A stretch of DNA of 48,688 bases, from IMG/VR virus record IMGVR_UViG_3300042301_001415, positions 1 through 48,688 of that record, one strand, 5' to 3'. This DNA comes from a virus. How positions within the stretch are numbered: the stretch's first letter is position 1; each line of letters opens with the position of its first letter. Of the stretch, positions 12,869-17,756 are shown piece by piece. A program made the translations under genes and the position numbers. The notes under the pieces are model-generated. The model did not search any database and was not told where the DNA came from. It was given only the letters and a program-made list of their open reading frames with translations.

Positions 12869-12988
12869 TCAAAATGGCGGTGCGTTATCCGCTTCACCCT
12901 TGCGGTATCCCCAAGTCTTGCCTAAGCGATACGCAAAAAAAACTAACACAATGTCGATTAGCAAATTGAATCCGTTGTAAAAAAACAT
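12869..12988 (-). CDS. membrane microprotein, 39 aa
   Basis: MFFYNGFNLLIDIVLVFFAY: single N-terminal membrane helix, then a basic/polar tail ending APPF. TAATG overlap with the upstream 68-aa gene. Shares its -PPF end with the membrane protein at 14447. Confidence 0.68.
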   Translation of the reverse strand: MFFYNGFNLLIDIVLVFFAYRLGKTWGYRKGEADNAPPF

Positions 12989-13194
12989 TACGCCACCAAC
13001 TTTTTTTCGTAGTATTCAATCCAAGATTCAAACTCTGTTTTTGGAATCATTCCAAAAACAATTGCTTCAAGATAAGCGACAAATGAAATGTCATTTTCAT
13101 CAACTGCTTCAAGTTGGCACAATTCAATTCGGTCTTTGTTGAATGAAGCAAGAGCCTTAGCCTTGAACATTTTTTCTAATTCGTATTTTTCCAT
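12988..13194 (-). CDS. hypothetical protein, 68 aa
   Basis: MEKYELEKMFKAKALASFNK, helical throughout. SD AAAGGAAAACTAA. Unknown. Confidence 0.75.
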   Translation of the reverse strand: MEKYELEKMFKAKALASFNKDRIELCQLEAVDENDISFVAYLEAIVFGMIPKTEFESWIEYYEKKLVA

Positions 13195-13218
13195 TTAGTT
13201 TTCCTTTCGAATGATTTT

Positions 13219-13242
13219 ATTTTACAGCAACCCTACGACATT
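13219..13242 (-). promoter_or_regulatory. box promoter (AATGTC-N12-TAAAAT)
   Basis: Drives the 68/39-aa pair. Confidence 0.75.
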
Positions 13243-13412
13243 TAGTTTTCGGGTTCTAGTTGGCCTTGTGCGTATTCGATAGCGTAGTCTAGGCCAACGC
13301 ATACATCACACTCTTTTAGGTCTTCATCACATTCCAACTTTTGATTCATTAGAGCGATGATGATGTTGTGGCGAGCAAGGTTGCGGTTTAGCAATTCGAT
13401 TTTCTGGTTCAT
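13242..13412 (-). CDS. helical CDED/ECDVC protein, 56 aa (paralogue of 15695)
   Basis: MNQKIELLNRNLARHNIIIA then CDEDLKECDVCVGLDYAI. Same length and CDED..(K/R)ECDVC.GL..AI core as the 58-aa protein at 15695: a clear duplication. Three conserved Cys plus a conserved ARH could bind a metal. SD AGGAAAACTA. Confidence 0.75.
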   Translation of the reverse strand: MNQKIELLNRNLARHNIIIALMNQKLECDEDLKECDVCVGLDYAIEYAQGQLEPEN

Positions 13413-13438
13413 TAGTTTTCCTATTCTTAGTTAGTTAG

Positions 13439-13462
13439 ATTCTATCAGTAGCCTACGACATT
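13439..13462 (-). promoter_or_regulatory. box promoter (AATGTC-N12-TAGAAT)
   Basis: Drives the 56-aa gene. Confidence 0.75.
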
Positions 13463-13658
13463 ATGATTCGTAGGGTTCTGGGCAATACTCACTGAAACGA
13501 TAAGAGTTCTTTCCTGTTTCGATAGTGTGAAGCCACGCATTGCCAAAGCGTGATTTGTGAATGTGAACGCCACACATTGAGCATACGCCAAAGTAGGTGT
13601 TGTCTAGGCGGTAGCCTTGACGGATTTCTAGGGCTTTGAAATTGGTGCTAGTGAACAT
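13461..13658 (-). CDS. zinc-binding-type protein, 65 aa
   Basis: MFTSTNFKALEIRQGYRLDN then CSMCGVHIHKSRFGNAWLH and a late Cys: CxxC plus His/Cys ligands. SD AAAGGAACTAA. Confidence 0.74.
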   Translation of the reverse strand: MFTSTNFKALEIRQGYRLDNTYFGVCSMCGVHIHKSRFGNAWLHTIETGKNSYRFSEYCPEPYES

Positions 13659-13685
13659 TTAGTTCCTTTCTTTTTATCTACCTTG

Positions 13686-13709
13686 ATTCTAGCATAGGGG
13701 TATGACATT
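13686..13709 (-). promoter_or_regulatory. box promoter (AATGTC-N12-TAGAAT)
   Basis: Drives the 65-aa gene. Confidence 0.75.
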
Positions 13710-13807
13710 GGAACGCTTGAAACGCCCTATTTTGCCCTATTTTGAAATTGTTTACCTATTATTCATTTGATGAATTTTTCCTGTGAATGTTTCTCGGGCG
13801 TGTCGGG

Positions 13808-13816
13808 GATCGGTGC
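13808..13816. promoter_or_regulatory. degenerate dyad site GATCGGTGC
   Basis: Immediately preceded by CTCGGGCGTGTCG. Confidence 0.45.
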
Positions 13817-13845
13817 AGCACCTATGACACTGGTGCGAGTGATTG

Positions 13846-13974
13846 TTAGACTTGCTCCCACCACTCATCACCAAAGGTTGCTAGGCGGTCTACTTCTGCC
13901 CAGAACGCTACGCCATCAAGGGTAGTTCCCATTGCCGATAGTTCGGTTGCGATTTCGATTTGTAGTTCAGTCAT
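13846..13974 (-). CDS. hypothetical protein, 42 aa
   Basis: MTELQIEIATELSAMGTTLD then a Trp-rich end (FWAEVDRLATFGDEWWEQV). SD AGATAGGAAACAAG. Unknown. Confidence 0.68.
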   Translation of the reverse strand: MTELQIEIATELSAMGTTLDGVAFWAEVDRLATFGDEWWEQV

Positions 13975-14000
13975 CTTGTTTCCTATCTCTTGTTAGTTCT

Positions 14001-14024
14001 ATCCTAGCCTATGGCTACGACATT
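14001..14024 (-). promoter_or_regulatory. box promoter (AATGTC-N12-TAGGAT)
   Basis: Drives the 42-aa gene; its box begins 2 nt after the 3' end of tRNA-like A. Confidence 0.65.
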
Positions 14025-14026
14025 GT

Positions 14027-14136
14027 GGGTAGTGAGAGATTCGAACTCTCATCTTACGCCCTAGCCTATAACGATAAGTTTCACGCCTAGTATCTAAGTG
14101 TCTCTTAGGTTGCTTTACCAATTAAGCCAACTACCC
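14027..14136 (-). tRNA. tRNA-like RNA A, oversized anticodon region
   Basis: Minus-strand folding gives a perfect 7-bp acceptor (GGGTAGT/ACTACCC), 4-bp D stem (GCTT/AAGC) with a GG-containing D loop, and a perfect T arm (GAGAG-TTCGAAT-CTCTC). Between D and T arms there are 60 nt instead of about 22. No standard anticodon arm with U33 can be drawn; a CCTA/TAGG stem can close an insert of about 42 nt. Total 110 nt. No CCA is encoded (ACA follows). Could be a tRNA with an insert, or a tRNA mimic; amino acid not assignable. Confidence 0.55.
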
Positions 14137-14154
14137 TTATTTATTTATATTTAT

Positions 14155-14178
14155 ATCTTAGCCTATGGCTCTGACATT
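14155..14178 (-). promoter_or_regulatory. box promoter (AATGTC-N12-TAAGAT)
   Basis: Drives tRNA-like A with a predicted leader of about a dozen A/T nucleotides. Confidence 0.65.
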
Positions 14179-14180
14179 GT

Positions 14181-14295
14181 GGGTAGTGGAAGAATTGAAC
14201 TTCCAATAAACGCTCAGTTGCCTAGATACTTCGCTAACGCTTCTTCTGCTGTTTCCTGATTCTTTGAGTTTGTGATTCCGTTTCACTAACTACCC
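14181..14295 (-). tRNA. tRNA-like RNA B, oversized anticodon region
   Basis: Same acceptor (GGGTAGT/ACTACCC) as element A, 4-bp D stem GTGA/TCAC with GG in the loop, T arm GGAAG-TTCAATT-CTTCC, all perfect. The D-to-T interval is again far too long; CTCA/TGAG can close an insert of about 48 nt. 115 nt in total, no orthodox anticodon loop. Its D and T arms differ from element A by compensated changes, so the fold is selected. Confidence 0.55.
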
Positions 14296-14313
14296 TTATT
14301 TATTTATAGTTCT

Positions 14314-14337
14314 ATAGTATAGGGGGGGTCTGACATT
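14314..14337 (-). promoter_or_regulatory. box promoter (AATGTC-N12-TACTAT)
   Basis: Drives tRNA-like B. Confidence 0.65.
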
Positions 14338-14390
14338 GTCAATGCGACACGCCGAAAGATCGAAATTTCTTTATAACAGGTTGATAACAG

Positions 14391-14400
14391 GCATCGGTGC
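14391..14400. promoter_or_regulatory. dyad site GCATCGGTGC
   Basis: Followed by hairpin at 14402; preceded by CGACACGCC at 14346. Confidence 0.6.
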
Positions 14401-14401
14401 G

Positions 14402-14440
14402 ACCCTCTGACACCCTTTGTTTATAAGGGTATCAGGGGCG
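14402..14440 (-). other. hairpin family member 2
   Basis: CC(TC)TGA(CA)CCCTT...AAGGGTATCAGGGG around a TGTTTAT loop; stem differs from members 1 and 3 by compensatory changes. Confidence 0.55.
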
Positions 14441-14446
14441 ACACTT

Positions 14447-14590
14447 TTAGAAGGGTGGCAAATTCGCTTCTAGGTCATTTTCCAATTTGCTAATTTCTTT
14501 TAGCAACATCAAGACAATTGAGATTAGAGTGATTACCATCACAACACTACCAATTGCGAAAATCGAAAAGATAAAAAATAGTTCGTTCAT
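14447..14590 (-). CDS. membrane protein, 47 aa
   Basis: MNELFFIFSIFAIGSVVMVI then TLISIVLMLLKEISKLENDL: one long or two short membrane helices and a polar tail ending LPPF. One-base overlap with the upstream 58-aa gene. Confidence 0.7.
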   Translation of the reverse strand: MNELFFIFSIFAIGSVVMVITLISIVLMLLKEISKLENDLEANLPPF

Positions 14591-14766
14591 TAGTTGCTCT
14601 CTTTCATTACAGCATCAATAAATTTTGCGTGGTCAAAACGCTCGTTGTCTTTTCCAAACATCTCAGCAAACTTTTCAGCAATGTTTGCGAGAGTGATGAA
14701 ATCAATTTCATCAGCAACTGAATTTAGAATTTCAGCGGTAGAGATGTAGTCTTTTCTAGTCATCAT
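14590..14766 (-). CDS. conserved phage protein, 58 aa
   Basis: MMTRKDYISTAEILNSVADE ... AEMFGKDNERFDHAKFIDA: the MTRKDY...IA..L ... A..F..DN.RFD..rF..A pattern is common in small phage proteins, function unknown. Either of two tandem ATGs could start; GGAAATAAA precedes. Confidence 0.78.
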   Translation of the reverse strand: MMTRKDYISTAEILNSVADEIDFITLANIAEKFAEMFGKDNERFDHAKFIDAVMKESN

Positions 14767-14784
14767 TTTTTTTATTTCCTATTC

Positions 14785-14844
14785 TTATTGGTTGATTAGT
14801 ATCGCAATTGCGACAACGACAATTATAGCAATAGCCACAGACAT
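14785..14844 (-). CDS. possible membrane peptide, 19 aa
   Basis: MSVAIAIIVVVAIAILINQ, a pure hydrophobic helix with GGAAAG 8 nt upstream. The same DNA is the box promoter of the next gene, so the ORF may be fortuitous. Confidence 0.3.
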   Translation of the reverse strand: MSVAIAIIVVVAIAILINQ

Positions 14845-14845
14845 T
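14822..14845 (-). promoter_or_regulatory. box promoter (AATGTC-N12-TATAAT)
   Basis: Drives the 58/47-aa pair. Confidence 0.78.
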
Positions 14846-14848
14846 AGA

Positions 14849-15034
14849 CTACTTTCCATTTAGGTAGTAGTCCAACATCATTTGGCGTTGGTCATTAGTT
14901 AGAATTGCCCAAGCAAACCCTAACGCTTTCGCATAAGCAAGGTTGCTAGCCTGCTCGGCGTTGTAGTTGGTTTCTTCCTTGACGCTCTTAGCGATAGTAA
15001 GAATGATTTCGTTTAGTTGAGTGATGTTAGACAT
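14849..15034 (-). CDS. hypothetical protein, 61 aa
   Basis: MSNITQLNEIILTIAKSVKE, helical, ends MMLDYYLNGK. SD AAGAAAGGGCAACTT before ATG at 15034; upstream in-frame codons cross the promoter and are rejected. Confidence 0.75.
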   Translation of the reverse strand: MSNITQLNEIILTIAKSVKEETNYNAEQASNLAYAKALGFAWAILTNDQRQMMLDYYLNGK

Positions 15035-15061
15035 AAGTTGCCCTTTCTTGATAGTAGTTAG

Positions 15062-15085
15062 ATTATAGCAGTAGCCTAAGACATT
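15062..15085 (-). promoter_or_regulatory. box promoter (AATGTC-N12-TATAAT)
   Basis: Drives the 61-aa gene. Confidence 0.78.
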
Positions 15086-15251
15086 AGGCGTGTGTTTGGC
15101 AGTAGCCGTTCCAATTGTCTTTGACGGCTTTGCCTTCGCATTGCGATACAGGGCAAATACCCTGTTGCTTCTTAGCCCAAATACTTTCACTCGCAAGGGC
15201 AATTTTCGCACCTGCGGTGTTTAGGGCTTTGGTTGTTGCTTTGGTGTTCAT
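15084..15251 (-). CDS. Cys/His microprotein, 55 aa
   Basis: MNTKATTKALNTAGAKIALA, then CPVSQC...GYCQTHA: C-x4-C-x12-C-x2-H zinc-finger-like tail after a basic helix. Leader with AAGAAGGAATA before ATG. Confidence 0.72.
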   Translation of the reverse strand: MNTKATTKALNTAGAKIALASESIWAKKQQGICPVSQCEGKAVKDNWNGYCQTHA

Positions 15252-15275
15252 TATTCCTTCTTTCTAACTACTACT

Positions 15276-15299
15276 ACATTACCACAAGGGTAAGACATT
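15276..15299 (-). promoter_or_regulatory. box promoter (AATGTC-N12-TAATGT)
   Basis: Drives the 55-aa gene. Confidence 0.65.
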
Positions 15300-15399
15300 G
15301 GAAGGCCTTTTTGGGGGTGTTTTGCGACTTTCCCGAAAGAATTCATCAGGTTAATTCTTCCTGTGAATTTGATCGAAATTTGCATCTCGGGCGTGTCGG

Positions 15400-15409
15400 G
15401 GACCGATGC
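15400..15409. promoter_or_regulatory. dyad site GGACCGATGC
   Basis: Preceded by CTCGGGCGTGTCG, followed by hairpin family member 3. Confidence 0.55.
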
Positions 15410-15411
15410 AG

Positions 15412-15449
15412 ACCTCCGACATCCCAGTATCTATAAGGGATGTAGGCGG
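15412..15449 (-). other. hairpin family member 3
   Basis: CCTCCGACATCCC...GGGATGTAGGCGG with an AGTATCTATAA loop; CATCCC/GGGATG core stem. Confidence 0.55.
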
Positions 15450-15463
15450 TATGGCCTTACAGC

Positions 15464-15643
15464 CTAGCGGTTTTCATCCCTGCGGAACATTGCGTACAAT
15501 CCCCACATCATCAAGCCAGCACTGCTCACCATAAACAACAACGCTTGTGAAACTAGCGGTGGTGCGAAAAGCGACATTGCTACTGAGAGAATTCCAATTG
15601 AGAGAACAAAGAAACTCATTACTCTAAATTCTTGCTTATCCAT
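15464..15643 (-). CDS. two-helix membrane protein, 59 aa
   Basis: MDKQEFRVMSFFVLSIGILS...LFAPPL and a second hydrophobic stretch (LLFMVSSAGLMMWGLYAMF) ending RRDENR: helical hairpin with a basic C-terminus, holin-like in shape only. Start preceded by GGAAATAAAAA. Confidence 0.7.
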   Translation of the reverse strand: MDKQEFRVMSFFVLSIGILSVAMSLFAPPLVSQALLFMVSSAGLMMWGLYAMFRRDENR

Positions 15644-15672
15644 TTTTTATTTCCTATTCTTTGATTAGTTAG

Positions 15673-15696
15673 ATTGTACCATAAGGGTAAGACACT
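15673..15696 (-). promoter_or_regulatory. box promoter (AGTGTC-N12-TACAAT)
   Basis: Drives the two-helix membrane protein gene. Confidence 0.7.
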
Positions 15697-15871
15697 ACGA
15701 GATTAGGTGTCCTTGCAATTTCGATTCTACAATCTTGATTGCCATACGCAACCCTTCGCAAACATCACACTCTCGTGAATCTTCATCACACTTTATGACT
15801 GAATCCCAAAGTGCAATTACAATTTCGTGACGTGCAACATCTTTGGTTAGCATTTCGATCTGGTCTTTCAT
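15695..15871 (-). CDS. helical CDED/ECDVC protein, 58 aa (paralogue of 13242)
   Basis: MKDQIEMLTKDVARHEIVIA then CDEDSRECDVCEGLRMAI. Aligns end to end with the 56-aa protein at 13242. Confidence 0.75.
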   Translation of the reverse strand: MKDQIEMLTKDVARHEIVIALWDSVIKCDEDSRECDVCEGLRMAIKIVESKLQGHLIS

Positions 15872-15896
15872 TTATTTCCTATTCTTAGTTATCTTG

Positions 15897-15920
15897 ATTG
15901 TAGCATAAGGGTATGACACT
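15897..15920 (-). promoter_or_regulatory. box promoter (AGTGTC-N12-TACAAT)
   Basis: Drives the 58-aa paralogue. Confidence 0.7.
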
Positions 15921-16080
15921 ACTCAGGTAGTGGCAACCCATACTCTACACAGTGGCAGTTATTCTGCGACCACTCGCAACTTGGGCAGTATCCACCCTTT
16001 AGCAATGGCATAGCGTCTAACTCTGCCATTTCCTTATCAAACGCAATAGCGTCTGCCATTTCCAATTCATCTAGTGTCAT
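15919..16080 (-). CDS. zinc-knuckle microprotein, 53 aa
   Basis: MTLDELEMADAIAFDKEMAE acidic helix then YCPSCEWSQNNCHC: CPSC-x6-CHC metal motif like the 30-aa genes. SD AAAGGTCATA before ATG. Confidence 0.74.
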   Translation of the reverse strand: MTLDELEMADAIAFDKEMAELDAMPLLKGGYCPSCEWSQNNCHCVEYGLPLPE

Positions 16081-16102
16081 TATGACCTTTCTTGTTATTT
16101 CG

Positions 16103-16126
16103 ATTGTAGCATAGGGGTCTGACACG
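16103..16126 (-). promoter_or_regulatory. box promoter (CGTGTC-N12-TACAAT)
   Basis: Drives the 53-aa gene. Confidence 0.7.
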
Positions 16127-16129
16127 CTG

Positions 16130-16255
16130 TTAGAATCTAACAACGCTCACAACATCACTCATTGGGATTCCCCTATTGCTAAGGAAACTTCCCCAAATCT
16201 CAGCAGGTACTTCCAATACCTGTCCATCAACTAGTGTTATCTTTACAAATTCCAT
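16130..16255 (-). CDS. hypothetical protein, 41 aa
   Basis: MEFVKITLVDGQVLEVPAEI, beta-hairpin then helix, ends VVSVVRF. SD AAAGGAATACAAA. First leftward gene from the divergence point. Confidence 0.7.
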   Translation of the reverse strand: MEFVKITLVDGQVLEVPAEIWGSFLSNRGIPMSDVVSVVRF

Positions 16256-16281
16256 TTTGTATTCCTTTCTATCTACTACTT

Positions 16282-16305
16282 ACATTAGCATAGGGGTCTG
16301 ACATT
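16282..16305 (-). promoter_or_regulatory. box promoter (AATGTC-N12-TAATGT)
   Basis: Leftward promoter of the divergent pair. Confidence 0.68.
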
Positions 16306-16340
16306 GGGGGGTGCGACACGCCGATCTTTTGGCATTTATT

Positions 16341-16378
16341 ATAACGAAATGGTAACAACGCACCGATGCGTTCGTTAT
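16341..16378. promoter_or_regulatory. nested inverted repeat with dyad site at the divergence point
   Basis: ATAACG...AACGCA-CCGA-TGCGTT-CGTTAT: dyad site GCACCGATGC (16360-16369) at the centre of a longer palindrome, midway between leftward and rightward box promoters. Confidence 0.65.
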
Positions 16379-16424
16379 CAATCTGTTACAAAAAACATCA
16401 ATTTATGGGCGTGTCGTTAGGGTC

Positions 16425-16448
16425 AATGTCGGTGGTATGGTGTAGTGT
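16425..16448 (+). promoter_or_regulatory. box promoter, plus strand (AATGTC-N12-TAGTGT)
   Basis: Same architecture as the leftward promoters but inverted; drives 16475. Confidence 0.65.
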
Positions 16449-16474
16449 AGACAGTAGTTAGAGATAGGAAACAG

Positions 16475-16567
16475 ATGAACGGTTGGACATACGACGAGCA
16501 ATTCGACACGGCAGATAACACCTGCCCTGATTGCGACAAGGCGTATTCCCTATGCTCTTGTGAGTAG
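16475..16567 (+). CDS. Cys-motif microprotein, 30 aa (paralogue of 12613)
   Basis: MNGWTYDEQFDTADNTCPDC then DKAYSLCSCE. SD AGGAAACAG before ATG. Four Cys (CPDC, CSC) for a metal site. Confidence 0.72.
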   Translation: MNGWTYDEQFDTADNTCPDCDKAYSLCSCE

Positions 16568-16681
16568 TGTCTTAGGGTAGTGCTAAACTAAATAAGTAAA
16601 TAACAATGGATGAGCCTTTTAGGTGAGCCTCGCAAGAGCAAATAAACTAAAAGCAAATAAGCCCTAATCGAAAGGAAATCA

Positions 16682-16858
16682 ATGTCTATAAAAATCTATG
16701 ATGTTGAATGTGATGAATGCCAGAAATGGTTCGCAACGGATGATGTGTTCAATGTAGAATTCGCTGATAACAGTATGTGCGTGTATTGCTCAAAGTGTCT
16801 TGATGTTGCTTCAATGGTGTTTGAAATTGTTGATGTATGGAAATCAAAAGATAGGTAG
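16682..16858 (+). CDS. zinc-binding-type protein, 58 aa
   Basis: MSIKIYDVECDECQKWFATD ... CVYCSKC: CxxC and CxxCxxC knuckles, same family as the minus-strand 57-aa protein at 11669. SD AAAGGAAATCA. Confidence 0.75.
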   Translation: MSIKIYDVECDECQKWFATDDVFNVEFADNSMCVYCSKCLDVASMVFEIVDVWKSKDR

Positions 16859-16882
16859 CGTGTCTGTGGCTACTGATACAAT
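16859..16882 (+). promoter_or_regulatory. box promoter, plus strand (CGTGTC-N12-TACAAT)
   Basis: Starts right after the stop of 16682; drives the 42-aa gene. Confidence 0.62.
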
Positions 16883-16907
16883 AGGACTAACTAAGAAAGG
16901 TAAAACT

Positions 16908-17036
16908 ATGCTAAAAGCAATCGCAATCGCAAAGGCAACTAATTTTGTCGTGCGTGAAATCAAGAAGTTTGATGTGAACGTTTCTGTCGATAAGGCAACA
17001 TCAAAAGTCATCATCTCTATCCAACGAAAAAAGTAG
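16908..17036 (+). CDS. basic protein, 42 aa
   Basis: MLKAIAIAKATNFVVREIKK then FDVNVSVDKATSKVIISIQR: helix then beta-hairpin, net positive. AAGAAAGG SD 7 nt before ATG. Unknown. Confidence 0.7.
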   Translation: MLKAIAIAKATNFVVREIKKFDVNVSVDKATSKVIISIQRKK

Positions 17037-17090
17037 TTGATTAGTTTCACAATTCTTGTTTTGAATAACTCTTGATGATAGGAAAATAAA

Positions 17091-17168
17091 ATGGGTGTTG
17101 AAACTATTTTGCTAATTGCTGTGCTGTATGTTTTGCTAAAAGATAAGAAGGCCGATAAGAGTGAGTAA
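17091..17168 (+). CDS. membrane microprotein, 25 aa
   Basis: MGVETILLIAVLYVLLKDKK then ADKSE: one hydrophobic helix and a charged tail. GATAGGAAAATAAA upstream. Overlaps the next ORF by 8 nt. Confidence 0.6.
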   Translation: MGVETILLIAVLYVLLKDKKADKSE

Positions 17169-17295
17169 ACCTTTTATGTTTACAGGCTTAGGGGTGTCTT
17201 TGCTAATCGCTTGGAATTTTATTTCGACAATAAATTTTGGTGCGGTGGCAGGGTGTGTCGCTGGATACACGCTAGTGGACTTTTTATTTTATTAG
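17161..17295 (+). CDS. membrane microprotein, 44 aa, GTG start
   Basis: Two hydrophobic segments (MFTGLGVSLLIAWNFI and GAVAGCVAGYTLVDFLF). GAAGG 9 nt before GTG. The overlapping pair of tiny membrane proteins resembles holin/antiholin-like arrangements in layout, but is far from the lysin; role unknown. Confidence 0.55.
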   Translation: MSKPFMFTGLGVSLLIAWNFISTINFGAVAGCVAGYTLVDFLFY

Positions 17296-17394
17296 CGTGG
17301 CACCAGGGGTCATCACTTTATTTTTTATTGTGGTGGCACCAGGGGTGATCGTTTTTTTATTTTATTAGCGTGGCACTGGGGGGTATTGCCAAAA
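17281..17394 (+). repeat. three tandem repeats of about 36 bp
   Basis: GTGGCACCAGGGGT cores at 17297, 17333 and (GTGGCACTGGGGGG) 17370, separated by T/A-rich TTTTTATTTTATT blocks. First unit overlaps the stop of the 44-aa gene. Confidence 0.7.
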
Positions 17395-17617
17395 CAATCT
17401 CCCTATCTTGAGCAAGATCATTACAATTAGACAATGTGTAAAACAATCTAATTAGTTTTGCTTGTGTGCTCACTATATCGTTTTGCGTATTTTTTGCTAG
17501 TTGTGTATCATACATCTCTACAAAATATTCAGATTTTGTCCAAATCAAAATTTTTTCAGATTTGCCAGGTATGTATTATAACATTTGTATAACGAAGGCA
17601 TAACTTTGGCGGTATGG
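17395..17617. other. AT-rich intergenic stretch
   Basis: No convincing gene. A 63-codon minus-strand frame exists (17357-17548) but begins with TTG and has no SD. Otherwise only A/T-rich DNA leading to the 17618 promoter. Confidence 0.4.
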
Positions 17618-17623
17618 TAGAAT
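17618..17623 (+). promoter_or_regulatory. extended -10 (TGG-TAGAAT)
   Basis: 5 nt before the ATG at 17629; no -35 seen. Confidence 0.5.
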
Positions 17624-17628
17624 TAACC

Positions 17629-17703
17629 ATGACTATTCCTGATGTCCCTAATGAGATCAAAAAAGAATGCAAATGCAATAACTGCAAATGCAAGAATAAC
17701 TAA
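17629..17703 (+). CDS. Cys-rich microprotein with CKCNNCKC tail, 24 aa, leaderless
   Basis: MTIPDVPNEIKKECKCNNCK then CKNN. Alternating Lys-Cys like a metallothionein fragment. No SD; ATG 5 nt after the -10. Confidence 0.5.
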   Translation: MTIPDVPNEIKKECKCNNCKCKNN

Positions 17704-17738
17704 CCTAGTTCGCTAGAAATGTTTCGGGGTATAACAAG

Positions 17739-17756
17739 AGCCACAGGCTCTCTTGA
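17739..17756 (-). terminator. hairpin after DUF6171-like gene
   Basis: AGAGCC/GGCTCT stem at the convergence of the 24-aa gene and the minus pair; weak T tract on either strand. Confidence 0.4.

Noticed and set aside
14027-14295. Calling the two RNAs ordinary tRNAs with an assigned amino acid
   Set aside because: No 7-nt loop with U33 on a 5-bp stem could be drawn; naming an anticodon (e.g. GAC in element A) would be a guess.
17281-17394. CRISPR array
   Set aside because: Only three imperfect repeats with T-rich, similar spacers; no cas genes.
17357-17548. 63-codon minus frame in the intergenic stretch
   Set aside because: TTG start without SD, runs into the tandem repeats, no resemblance to its neighbours.
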